In this document: in pieces, positions 18,306 to 25,631 of the stretch | How the letters are laid out: each line of letters opens with the position of its first letter | Numbering within the stretch: the first letter of the stretch is position 1 | NCBI GenBank assembly: GCA_013203475.1 | Contig: JABMNV010000225.1 | Coordinates: 1 to 49,250 of the forward strand | Length of the DNA: 49,250 nucleotides | Reading direction: 5' to 3' | From: Acidobacteriota bacterium | GTDB taxonomy: Bacteria > Acidobacteriota > Vicinamibacteria > Vicinamibacterales > SCN-69-37 | Translations under genes and position numbers: made by a program | Notes under the pieces: model-generated | Database searches by the model: none | What the model was told of the DNA's origin: nothing | What the model saw: only the letters and a program-made list of their open reading frames with translations

Positions 18306-18329
18306 GGGGTCCTGAGGGTCTTGGACCCC
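18306..18329. terminator. Possible hairpin between convergent genes
   Basis: GGGGTCC and GGACCCC form a seven-base-pair stem with a ten-base loop in the 43-base gap between convergent stops. No T-tract follows on either strand, so termination is only a suggestion. Confidence 0.3.
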
Positions 18330-18342
18330 CGGCCCCCCTGGA

Positions 18343-19164
18343 CTACTTGGTTCTAATCTCGTACACCCTCGGCCACTGCTTGCCCGTCACGAAGATGCGC
18401 TTGGTGCTCGGGTCGTAGGCAATGCCATTGAGGACGTCAGCGGGAGGCATCCGGCGGGACAGGGGCCACAGCAGGGAGAGGTCCACCCACGCGTTCACGT
18501 TCCCCGTTGCCGGGTTGATGCGGGCGATGCGATCGGTCTGCCAGACGTTGGCCCAAATCTCGCCCTCAATCCATTCCAGCTCGTTCAGATCGCGAATGGG
18601 CCGACCAGCATCAGACACGTTGATGGTCTTGGTCACGGCGTAGGTTTCGGGGTTGAGAAAAAACAGCTGGGCCGATCCATCACTCATCACCAATCCGCCC
18701 TTGGCGTCGTAGGTGATGCCCCACCCTTCGGTCGGGTACTTGAACGTCCCTTTCGGCGCAAACGTCTTCCGGTCGTAGACGAACCCAATGTTGTGCTGCC
18801 ACGTCAGTTGCACCAGCACGTCGCCAACCAACGCCAGGCCTTCTGCGAAGTACTGTGAGTCGACCGCCCGACGCTGCAGCACCTTCCCGGTGGCGATCTC
18901 AACACGGCGCAACGACGACTGACCATTGAGGCCCGTGCTCTCCAGGAACTCGCCATCGGCATAGACCAGCCCCTGCGTGAACGCCGACGGGTCGTGCGGG
19001 AACGACTGCACGACGGTGAAACTCTGGATCGGCGCACCGGCTTGCTGTGGGAACCGTGCGGCCGGCGCTGCGCCGGAGCCAGCCCCCCACACGATGCCGA
19101 GAAACACGATGCCGAAAGACGCAACCGTGCCAACAAGAGTTCGAGCGATGACCTGTCGGTTCAT
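18343..19164 (-). CDS. Secreted glutaminyl-peptide cyclotransferase (beta-propeller type)
   Basis: A 273-residue protein of the plant/bacterial glutaminyl cyclase family, which turns N-terminal glutamine into pyroglutamate. An N-terminal signal peptide or anchor spans about residues 5-28. The mature part is a five-bladed propeller with characteristic motifs: FPHDPSAFTQGLVY, GEFLESTGLNGQSSLR, YFAEGLALVGD, LTWQHNIGFVYD, TEGWGITYD, MSDGSAQLFFL, LNELEWIEGEIWANVWQTDR and VLNGIAYDPSTKRIFVTGK. The family match is strong. The ATG at 19164 begins the signal; one at 19176 is also possible. It is the last gene of a minus-strand set behind the deoxyhypusine-synthase-like gene (50-base gap). It may protect exported peptides from aminopeptidases, several of which are encoded nearby. 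Confidence 0.93.
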   Translation of the reverse strand: MNRQVIARTLVGTVASFGIVFLGIVWGAGSGAAPAARFPQQAGAPIQSFTVVQSFPHDPSAFTQGLVYADGEFLESTGLNGQSSLRRVEIATGKVLQRRAVDSQYFAEGLALVGDVLVQLTWQHNIGFVYDRKTFAPKGTFKYPTEGWGITYDAKGGLVMSDGSAQLFFLNPETYAVTKTINVSDAGRPIRDLNELEWIEGEIWANVWQTDRIARINPATGNVNAWVDLSLLWPLSRRMPPADVLNGIAYDPSTKRIFVTGKQWPRVYEIRTK

Positions 19165-19214
19165 GGCTGCCAGCATCGCACATCTGCCGGGCGACTCACC
19201 ACCAGGTGGGCCCG

Positions 19215-20201
19215 TCACCACCCAAGGACGCGGGCGAAGATCAGGGGCGCGACGATGGTGGCATCGGATTCGATGAGGTAAGACGGCGTGTCCGGGCCGA
19301 GTTTGCCCCAGGTGATCTTTTCATTGGGCACCGCACCCGAGTACGACCCGTAACTCGTGGTTGAGTCGCTGATCTGGCAAAAGTATCCCCAGAGCCTGGT
19401 GTTGGTCCGGCCCAGGTCCTGGGTCAGGAGCGGCACCACACAAATCGGAAAGTCGCCCGCGATGCCGCCGCCAATCTGAAAGAACCCGACCGACCGATCG
19501 GTGGTGACTCGCTCGTACCAGCCGACCATCTCAGTCATGTAGTCGATGCCACCTCGCACGACGCTCGCTTCCTTGATGCGTCCCGACAACACGTGGGCCG
19601 CGAACACATTACCCAGCGTGGAGTCTTCCCAGCCCGGCACGAACATGGGCAGGTCCGCCTCCGCCGCGGCCACCATCCAGGAATCTGCCGGATCGATTTC
19701 GTACAGCGACGTCAGTACGCCAGAGCGAATCACTTCATACAAGAACTCATGGGGGAGGCGCTGCTCGCCGATCGCCTCAGCCGCACGCCAGCGCTCGGCC
19801 ACAAGATGCTCAAGGCGCCGCATCGCGGCCTGTTCAGGAATGCACGTGTCGGTCACACGATTCATCTGGCGCTTGAGCAACGCCAACTCATCAGCAGGGG
19901 TCAGGTCCCGGTAGTTGGGAATGCGTTCGTACTGCTTGTGGGCCACCAGATTGAACACATCTTCTTCAAGATTGGCACCGGTGCAGGAAATCGCGTGCAC
20001 CTTCCCAGCTCGAATCATCTCGGCCAGTGACAGGCCCAACTCCGCCGTGCTCATCGCGCCGGCCACCGTAACCATCATCAGGCCACCGGCGTCCACGTGA
20101 CGCACATACCCTTCGGCCGCTTCCTTGACGACCGCCGCGTTGAAGTGACGATAGTGGCGGTCGATGAAGCGCGAGACTGGGCCTGACATTCTGCCGACCA
20201 T
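19215..20201 (-). CDS. Deoxyhypusine-synthase-like protein
   Basis: A 328-residue member of the deoxyhypusine synthase superfamily. Characterised relatives use NAD and spermidine to transfer an aminobutyl group to a lysine (hypusine) or to another amine. The C-terminal active-site segment NEKITWGKLG retains the lysine that carries the enzyme imine in eukaryotic DHS. NAD-site stretches such as VTVAGAMSTAELG, CTGANLEEDVFNL, MFVPGWEDSTLGN and FFQIGGGIAGDFPIC are present. Bacteria lack eIF5A, so a polyamine substrate (homospermidine-like chemistry) is more plausible than protein hypusination. This is inference. I chose the ATG at 20201 because GGTGGAG lies five bases upstream. A HAD phosphatase gene precedes it by 48 bases and glutaminyl cyclase follows. 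Confidence 0.88.
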   Translation of the reverse strand: MVGRMSGPVSRFIDRHYRHFNAAVVKEAAEGYVRHVDAGGLMMVTVAGAMSTAELGLSLAEMIRAGKVHAISCTGANLEEDVFNLVAHKQYERIPNYRDLTPADELALLKRQMNRVTDTCIPEQAAMRRLEHLVAERWRAAEAIGEQRLPHEFLYEVIRSGVLTSLYEIDPADSWMVAAAEADLPMFVPGWEDSTLGNVFAAHVLSGRIKEASVVRGGIDYMTEMVGWYERVTTDRSVGFFQIGGGIAGDFPICVVPLLTQDLGRTNTRLWGYFCQISDSTTSYGSYSGAVPNEKITWGKLGPDTPSYLIESDATIVAPLIFARVLGW

Positions 20202-20249
20202 TTTATCTCCACCCCCGACGGGCGGCAGGAATCGGTCCACACCGCGCAC

Positions 20250-20912
20250 TCAGGGACGCCTGATCCACGCGTCGATCACACCGGCGACGTCGTGGCTCGT
20301 CTCAGCGATCCACTCGTCCCCTCGTAGGGCCAGGTCACCGCGAGCGTTCCCAAATCCGTACTTCGCGACGCAGATGGCGGTCTCCGCCCGCCGTGCGGTC
20401 TCCACGTCCACCATTGAATCGCCGACCAGCATCGTCTCGGCTGCCGACGCGCCAGCCAGTTCCATCAACTCCTGCAGACCGGTCGGGTCCGGTTTACGAG
20501 GCGCCGGACCATCGCCTCCGATGACCCGAAGGAAATGTGACGACCAGCCGAACGCTTCCACCAACTGCTCGGACGGGACCAGGGGTTTGTTCGTCAGCAT
20601 CGCCAGCGTGGCGTGCGCCCCGACGGTGATCAACATCTCGTTGATCCCGGGATACGGCCGGGTCGTCACCAACAGGCGGGGTCCATAGCTGGCTTGAAAT
20701 CGCCCAAGGGCCTCGTCGAGGTCGGCCATGACGCCGGATGCCTCAAGGGCGCGTGCGACCAGCACCCGCGCGCCCTCGCCCACCATCATGACCACGCGGT
20801 CGCGCGGCAGGGGGGCCGCGCCATACGACTCCAGGACATCGTTCGTGCTGTCCGCCAAATCCTGCCGTGAGTCCACCAGCGTGCCATCAAGATCAAACAC
20901 CACAAGTCTCAT
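20250..20912 (-). CDS. HAD hydrolase, phosphoglycolate-phosphatase-like
   Basis: A 220-residue haloacid-dehalogenase phosphatase with a helical cap (Gph-like). Motif I is VVFDLDGTLVDS (nucleophile Asp and acid Asp at residues 6 and 8). Motif II is LAMLTNKP, motif III is the Lys in PRKPDPTGL, and motif IV is LVGDSMVDVETARRA. These give a complete site. Probable substrates are 2-phosphoglycolate or similar small phosphates; the exact one cannot be read. I chose the ATG at 20912 because it directly begins the core strand; the open frame extends upstream without homology. A GAGG lies eight bases before it. It is first of the minus-strand set with the DHS-like and glutaminyl cyclase genes, and divergent from the VWA pair. 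Confidence 0.88.
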   Translation of the reverse strand: MRLVVFDLDGTLVDSRQDLADSTNDVLESYGAAPLPRDRVVMMVGEGARVLVARALEASGVMADLDEALGRFQASYGPRLLVTTRPYPGINEMLITVGAHATLAMLTNKPLVPSEQLVEAFGWSSHFLRVIGGDGPAPRKPDPTGLQELMELAGASAAETMLVGDSMVDVETARRAETAICVAKYGFGNARGDLALRGDEWIAETSHDVAGVIDAWIRRP

Positions 20913-20933
20913 GTGCTCGGCCTCATTATTGCT

Positions 20934-20939
20934 TAGGAT
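20934..20939 (+). promoter_or_regulatory. -10 box of a leaderless-type promoter
   Basis: TAGGAT lies exactly six bases before the ATG at 20946. The whole divergent spacer with the HAD gene is only 33 bases. Confidence 0.5.
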
Positions 20940-20945
20940 ACTTGT

Positions 20946-21854
20946 ATGGTCGCCCGACGCCCCCTGTGGATGACACTCGCTGCCGTCATCGTGTGCGCCG
21001 TGGCATCGCTGCGAGTCACGGGCGATGAGCCCGAGCAACAGCGCCCCACGTTCACGTCCTCAGCACGAACAGTGCCGATCTACGCCACGGTCACGGACGC
21101 CGCTGGTCGGCTCGTGCCCGATCTCGTGAAAGCAGACTTCGAGGTGTACGACGACGGCAAGAAAGTGGAAGTGTCGCTGTTTGAAAACGCCGTCCAGCCC
21201 ATCACGGTCGTGGTGATGCTCGACACGAGCGGCAGCATGACGATGAATCTGGAACTCCTCAAACAGGCGGCCACGCAGTTCGTCATTCGTCTGCTTCCAG
21301 ACGATCGCGCCAAGGTGGGCAGCTTCAGCGACAAGATCATCGTGGGCCCTGACGAGTTCACTGGCGATCGCGATGAACTGATGCGCATCCTTCGAGAAGA
21401 CATCCAATTCGGAAACCCGACGGCGCTCTGGGACGCAACGGATGCAGGCATGGACGCCCTTGACGGCACGGTAGGCCGACGCGTCGTGCTCGTATTCACC
21501 GATGGCGCTGACACCTACAGCCGCAAGAAACAGCGCGACATCCTGGATCGCGCGCGCGCCGATGAGTTCATGATTTACGCCATTGGCCTGCGGTCAGTGA
21601 TGCGCGGACAGGGCGTCAGTCGCCCGGACCCTGGCCTGAGGAAGGTTGCCGAAGAAACCGGTGGCGGCTATTTCGAACTGCGGCGCACCGATGAACTCAA
21701 TGCCACGTTTACACGCGTGGCGTCGGAGTTACATAGCCAGTACGTGCTCGGTTTTACACCACAGGCGCTCGACGGCAAAATCCACAAACTCGAAGTCAAG
21801 ATCACCAGGCCGGGACTGGTATCTCGCGCCAGAAAGAGTTACGTTGCCAAATGA
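20946..21854 (+). CDS. Secreted VWFA-related protein (tandem copy 1)
   Basis: A 302-residue exported protein of the VWFA-related group expanded in Acidobacteria. A signal peptide (residues 1-27) precedes a short beta domain, FTSSARTVPIYATVTDAAG, with DLVKADFEVYDDGK. A von Willebrand A domain follows. The metal-ion-dependent adhesion site is complete: VVMLDTSGSM (DxSxS) and VVLVFTDGADT. The C-terminal GGGYFELRRTDEL and SQYVLGFTPQALDGK are family hallmarks. VWA domains bind protein ligands through a metal; no enzyme activity is expected. Its stop overlaps the ATG of the next, homologous gene (ATGA), so the pair is a tandem duplication translated together. Confidence 0.92.
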   Translation: MVARRPLWMTLAAVIVCAVASLRVTGDEPEQQRPTFTSSARTVPIYATVTDAAGRLVPDLVKADFEVYDDGKKVEVSLFENAVQPITVVVMLDTSGSMTMNLELLKQAATQFVIRLLPDDRAKVGSFSDKIIVGPDEFTGDRDELMRILREDIQFGNPTALWDATDAGMDALDGTVGRRVVLVFTDGADTYSRKKQRDILDRARADEFMIYAIGLRSVMRGQGVSRPDPGLRKVAEETGGGYFELRRTDELNATFTRVASELHSQYVLGFTPQALDGKIHKLEVKITRPGLVSRARKSYVAK

Positions 21855-22771
21855 ATCGTTCTTTCCTTGTCGCCACTCTCGCGGTCTCGACCGCCTTATT
21901 CAGCGTCTCAGCGAAGCCGACTGCAACGGCTCCCACGACCTCGGCCCAGCAGCAGCCGACGTTCCGGTCCGGCACCCGGACCGTTCCTGTCTATGCCACG
22001 GTCATGGACGACGACGGACGCCTGGTCACGGACCTGGAGCAAGCCGACTTCGAGATCTACGACAACGGCAAGAAACAAGACATCACGATCTTCGACAACC
22101 AGACGGTGCCCTTCTCGGCCGTGCTGACACTCGACTCGAGCATCAGCATGACGATGAATCTTTCACGGGTGCAGGACGCGGCCGTGCAATTCGTCACCCG
22201 AATGTTGCCAGTCGACCAGGGGATGATCTGTTACTTCAATTCCAAGATCCAATTCAGCCCGGAACTCACGTCCAACCGCGACAGCTTGATTAGCCACATT
22301 CGCAACAACATGCAGTTTGGCAACTCCACCCGCGTGTGGGACGCCATCAACAGCTCAATGGATCAGCTCGCGGAGGTGCCTGGACGCCGCGTGGTGGTGG
22401 CCTTAACCGACGGTGAGGATTTTGCCAGCAACCTCGGCAATGGTGAAGTCCTCGATCGGGCGCAACTTGACGACGTCATGATTTACGGCATCGGCCTCGA
22501 GTCCAACTACTTCAACGGGGAACGCCAGACCACCAGTCGTCCTGGCCGCGCCTTCAAGAACATGGCGGCAGACACCGGCGGCGGCTATTTTGAACTGAAG
22601 GAATCGGCCGACCTCAACTCAACATTCACCCGCGTCGTGGAGGAACTGCACAGCCAGTACGTTCTGGGGTTCTCGCCACAGGCGTTGGACGGCAAGACCC
22701 ACAAGCTCGAAGTCAAGATGGTCAAACGCGGGTTCAAGGCGCGCGCGCGAAAAAATTACCTCGCAAAATAG
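21851..22771 (+). CDS. Secreted VWFA-related protein (tandem copy 2)
   Basis: A 306-residue paralogue of the preceding gene with the same layout: signal peptide (1-27, ending in the PTATAPTTSAQQ region), RTVPVYATVMDDDG, FEIYDNGKKQDI, and a VWA domain. The metal site is LTLDSSISM, which keeps DxSxS although the usual Gly is Ile. The strand motif VVVALTDGEDF follows. The C-terminus repeats TGGGYFELKESADL and SQYVLGFSPQALDGK almost exactly. The insert YFNGERQTTSRPGRAFKN is slightly longer than in copy 1. The two proteins are similar enough throughout to be a recent duplication that has diverged in ligand-site details. An inverted repeat begins next to its stop codon. Confidence 0.92.
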   Translation: MNRSFLVATLAVSTALFSVSAKPTATAPTTSAQQQPTFRSGTRTVPVYATVMDDDGRLVTDLEQADFEIYDNGKKQDITIFDNQTVPFSAVLTLDSSISMTMNLSRVQDAAVQFVTRMLPVDQGMICYFNSKIQFSPELTSNRDSLISHIRNNMQFGNSTRVWDAINSSMDQLAEVPGRRVVVALTDGEDFASNLGNGEVLDRAQLDDVMIYGIGLESNYFNGERQTTSRPGRAFKNMAADTGGGYFELKESADLNSTFTRVVEELHSQYVLGFSPQALDGKTHKLEVKMVKRGFKARARKNYLAK

Positions 22772-22786
22772 CAGATCGAATCTGCT
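22770..22786. other. Perfect inverted repeat, operator or terminator candidate
   Basis: AGCAGAT and ATCTGCT flank a three-base centre, making a 17-base palindrome. It overlaps the stop codon of the VWA gene and the first base of the TATGGT -10 box of the M24 gene. There is no following T-tract. A protein-binding operator over the promoter is the more likely reading. Confidence 0.5.
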
Positions 22787-22802
22787 ATGGTGTGCGCGGA
22801 GG
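22786..22802 (+). promoter_or_regulatory. -10 box and ribosome-binding site of the M24 gene
   Basis: TATGGT (22786-22791) and GGAGG (22798-22802) lie 16 and five bases before the GTG at 22808. This is a short conventional leader, unlike the leaderless starts elsewhere, and it decides the GTG start over the ATG at 22787. Confidence 0.55.
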
Positions 22803-22807
22803 TTACC

Positions 22808-24079
22808 GTGCCCATCAGTCGACGCCGATTTCTGGAAACCACTGCCCTTGGCGCTGGAGCGCTTGCGGCAGGTTGTGCTGCATCACCCACGCCGTCAACA
22901 TCTGACGAGACGCCCGCGTTTCTCAGAGGCGTCACACCGATGACGTCGGGCGTCGTCCCCATCAGCGACGATGAGCGCCGGGCCCGGATCGCCAAGGCGC
23001 AGCGACTCATGGAGGAGGAGAAGCTCGACGCCATCTTCCTGGAAGGCACCGCGGCCTGTTTCTATTTCGCCAACATGCGATGGGGACAGAGCGAGCGTAC
23101 GTTCGGTGTGGTCATTCCGGCACAGGGCGAACTCGCGTACGTCTGCCCCGGGTTTGAGGAAGACCGCGCGCGCGAACTGATCACATTTGGCACTGACGTC
23201 CGGGTCTGGCAGGAACACGAAAGCCCGTACACACTCATCGCCGACATCATCAAGGACCGCGGCGTGCGACATGGTCGCGTCGGCATTGAGGAACGCGTAC
23301 GCTTTTTCATCGCGGACGGCATCCGCAAAGCCTCGTCCCTCGAACTGGCCGATGCCACACCAGTGACCGCAGGTTGTCGAGTGATCAAGACGGCGGCGGA
23401 AATCGCGCTGATGCAGCGCGCCAACGACGTCACGATTGAAGCCTATCGCCTCGCGCTGACGACACTGCAGCCAGGGATGACGCAAGGCGACCTGAGCAAC
23501 AATATCTCCGCAGCGTTCACCGCGCTGGGATACGACGGCGGTGCAAGCGCACAATTCGGCATCTATACGGCGTTCCCCCACGGCAGCCGAACACCACAGT
23601 CCCTCAAAGAAGGCGATGTCGTCATGATCGATGGCGGAACCGGCTGTGAAGGATACCGCTCAGACATCACCCGAACGGTGGTCATGGGCCAGGCGACCCA
23701 ACGCCAGACGGACATCTGGAACCTCGAAAAACGCGCACAGGACGCCGGTTTCGCCGCCGCTGAGATTGGTGCTCCCTGCGAAAACGTCGACATCGCCGCC
23801 AGAAAGGTGATTATTGACGCCGGCTTTGGGCCGGGATACCAGGTGCCAGGATTGCCGCATCGCACCGGACATGGCATCGGCATCGAGGGTCACGAGTGGA
23901 CCAACTTCGTGTTGGGCAACAAGACTCCGCTAGCCGCCGGCATGTGTTTCAGCGACGAGCCCATGATCGCCATCTATGGCGAGTTCGGCATCCGGCTCGA
24001 AGATTGCCTCTACATGACCGACGACGGCCCCAGGTTCTTCACCAAGCAGAGTGTGGCGATCGATCAGCCGTTTGGCTGA
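22808..24079 (+). CDS. Exported M24-family Xaa-Pro peptidase-like lipoprotein
   Basis: A 423-residue creatinase/prolidase-fold peptidase. The N-terminus combines a twin-arginine motif (ISRRRFLETTALG) with a lipobox (LAAGC, Cys23), so it is probably a Tat-exported lipoprotein. An N-terminal creatinase-like domain spans about 60-195. The metal ligands of the C-terminal domain are all visible: Asp in MIDGGTGCEG and YRSDITRT, His in PHRTGHGIGIEGHE, Glu in SDEPMIAIYG and Glu in GIRLEDCLYMT. It should remove N-terminal residues ahead of proline from peptides outside the cytoplasm. It lies downstream of the VWA pair but has its own promoter, ribosome site and palindrome. Confidence 0.92.
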   Translation: MPISRRRFLETTALGAGALAAGCAASPTPSTSDETPAFLRGVTPMTSGVVPISDDERRARIAKAQRLMEEEKLDAIFLEGTAACFYFANMRWGQSERTFGVVIPAQGELAYVCPGFEEDRARELITFGTDVRVWQEHESPYTLIADIIKDRGVRHGRVGIEERVRFFIADGIRKASSLELADATPVTAGCRVIKTAAEIALMQRANDVTIEAYRLALTTLQPGMTQGDLSNNISAAFTALGYDGGASAQFGIYTAFPHGSRTPQSLKEGDVVMIDGGTGCEGYRSDITRTVVMGQATQRQTDIWNLEKRAQDAGFAAAEIGAPCENVDIAARKVIIDAGFGPGYQVPGLPHRTGHGIGIEGHEWTNFVLGNKTPLAAGMCFSDEPMIAIYGEFGIRLEDCLYMTDDGPRFFTKQSVAIDQPFG

Positions 24080-24091
24080 GCCGTCGAAACA

Positions 24092-24628
24092 ATGACAAAG
24101 GCAGTCTTGGTGACCGTCGCGATCGCAATCGCCACTGTGGGCTGCGGCCGGGCGGAAGAACCCGCGTCGGTTCCACCTGACGCGGTCGACGCCAGCGGGC
24201 CAGTGTTGGTCAGCTTGGCTGACTTGCGCGCATCGGTGCCGCACCTGGACGGCTGGACGCGCGGCAACATCGTCGCGGAGTCGGCGACGGCGCCCGATCC
24301 GTCGACCCATGCGGTCGTGACATTTACGAGTGCCTCTGGTGCGCTGGAGTTGGAGATCGCTGACACGGGCGGTGCCGAGCGCGTATTCGAATCACTCGAA
24401 CACATGGCTGGATCCGAGGTCAATCGGGTCGTCGACAACGGGTATTTCAAGGGAACAACGATCCTGGGGTTTCCTGCTGTGGAATCGTGGAACACGGTCG
24501 ACAAGCTGGGAGAACTCAGCGTACTCATCAAACGCCGGTACATCATTCACGTGACCGGAACGGGCCTGGCCGATGCGGCCCCCATGCGGGCGCTGGCCGA
24601 AGCCGTCGATACGTCGCGGCTACGATAG
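24092..24628 (+). CDS. Small lipoprotein of unknown function
   Basis: A 178-residue protein I do not recognise. The N-terminus is a lipoprotein signal, TVAIAIATVGCGRAEEP, with a probable lipidated Cys at about residue 18. The mature part has alternating hydrophobic strands and one helix (GAERVFESLEHMAGSEV), with ALELEIADTGG and FPAVESWNTVDKLGELSVLI, and looks like a small alpha/beta domain. It starts 12 bases after the M24 stop, without a clear promoter, so it probably belongs to that transcript. Its stop lies four bases from the convergent racemase stop. It could be an accessory lipoprotein of the M24 enzyme. Confidence 0.65.
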   Translation: MTKAVLVTVAIAIATVGCGRAEEPASVPPDAVDASGPVLVSLADLRASVPHLDGWTRGNIVAESATAPDPSTHAVVTFTSASGALELEIADTGGAERVFESLEHMAGSEVNRVVDNGYFKGTTILGFPAVESWNTVDKLGELSVLIKRRYIIHVTGTGLADAAPMRALAEAVDTSRLR

Positions 24629-24632
24629 CGAG

Positions 24633-25631
24633 TTAAAGCCGGAACCCCTCGGGCAACACATCGTCGGCGCCGACCACAAATGAATGGTCGCCCGTGATTG
24701 ATGCCGACCCGGTCAGTTCCGGCACGATGGCTGCGTGGTCGCCCACGGATGTCCGTTCCATGACCCGAGCGCTGAATGTGGTGCCGATGATGCTCTCGTG
24801 CACAAACGGCTCGTCGTCGTTGACCAGTCCCATCGCATCGAGCACAGCCAGCACGGCACAGGTGCCAGTACCGCATGGCGAGCGATCCACCTCATGGTTG
24901 GCAAAGACCGTCACGTTGCGAAGGTGTGCGTCGGGCACGGAGGGGGGGCCGGTGAAAATCGTCCCATAGATGCCCGCGAGCCCTGGCTCAAGCGGATGCA
25001 CCACGGTCATGATCCGATCCACCTCGCGGGCGATGGCCATGCCCACGGCCTTGAGGTCATCGAGCCGCTCGGGCACGACGGCAAGTCCGATGCTTTCGGC
25101 ATCCACGACTGCATAGAATGCCCCACCGAATGCCACGTCGACGGGGACGTCGCGGCCACCGATTTTCACCACGAGGCCGGCAGCGAGCACAAATGACGGC
25201 ACGTTCACGAAGGACACACGCGTCACGCGTGTGCCCTCCATTTCCGCCGTAGCGCGAATCTGCCCGGCGGGGGCGTCCAGGACCAGCGTCCGCCGACCGT
25301 CGACATGGGTGATCAGTCCTCGTTCGAACGCGATGGTCGTGACGGCGATGATGCCGTGGCCACACATGGTGCTGTACCCGTCGTTGTGCATGAACAAGAC
25401 ACCCGCATCCGAGTCGCCACGCTCGGGCGCCGTCAGCAGCGCGCCGTACATGTCGGCATGTCCGCGGGGCTCCTGAATGAGGACTCTGCGAAGATGGTCC
25501 TGATGATCAAGGGCCCACGCCCGGCGCTCAAGCATGGTGGTGCCCTCCGGGGCTGGCCACCCGGCGGTGATGAGGCGGAGCGGTTCTCCTGCCGTATGCG
25601 CGTCAATCGTGCGTAAGATGGGGGACGACAT
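24633..25631 (-). CDS. Proline racemase-family enzyme (Cys/Cys, likely 4-hydroxyproline 2-epimerase)
   Basis: A 332-residue cofactor-independent racemase of the proline racemase superfamily. Both catalytic cysteines are present: Cys90 in STMCGHGI and Cys253 in DRSPCGTGT. In this superfamily the Cys/Cys pair marks proline racemase and 4-hydroxyproline 2-epimerase, while trans-3-hydroxyproline dehydratases usually have Thr at the second site. An epimerase is therefore favoured. IDAHTAGEPLRLITAG opens the protein as usual. No signal peptide, so it is cytoplasmic. I chose the ATG at 25631, which starts directly at the conserved N-terminus. That start codon shares two bases with the start of the divergent ornithine-cyclodeaminase-like gene, an unusual layout suggesting a joint role in proline/hydroxyproline breakdown. 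Confidence 0.9.
   Translation of the reverse strand: MSSPILRTIDAHTAGEPLRLITAGWPAPEGTTMLERRAWALDHQDHLRRVLIQEPRGHADMYGALLTAPERGDSDAGVLFMHNDGYSTMCGHGIIAVTTIAFERGLITHVDGRRTLVLDAPAGQIRATAEMEGTRVTRVSFVNVPSFVLAAGLVVKIGGRDVPVDVAFGGAFYAVVDAESIGLAVVPERLDDLKAVGMAIAREVDRIMTVVHPLEPGLAGIYGTIFTGPPSVPDAHLRNVTVFANHEVDRSPCGTGTCAVLAVLDAMGLVNDDEPFVHESIIGTTFSARVMERTSVGDHAAIVPELTGSASITGDHSFVVGADDVLPEGFRL
25614..25619 (+). promoter_or_regulatory. -10 box candidate for the cyclodeaminase-like gene
   Basis: TAAGAT ends ten bases before the ATG at 25630, within the first codons of the divergent racemase gene. It predicts a leader of about four bases. Confidence 0.35.

Noticed and set aside
18300-18342. GC-rich hairpin as a firm terminator
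   Set aside because: The stem is only seven base pairs with no T-tract, so it is reported at low confidence only.
19215-20201. Protein hypusination of a translation factor
   Set aside because: Bacteria lack eIF5A and no candidate acceptor is encoded nearby; polyamine chemistry is the simpler reading.
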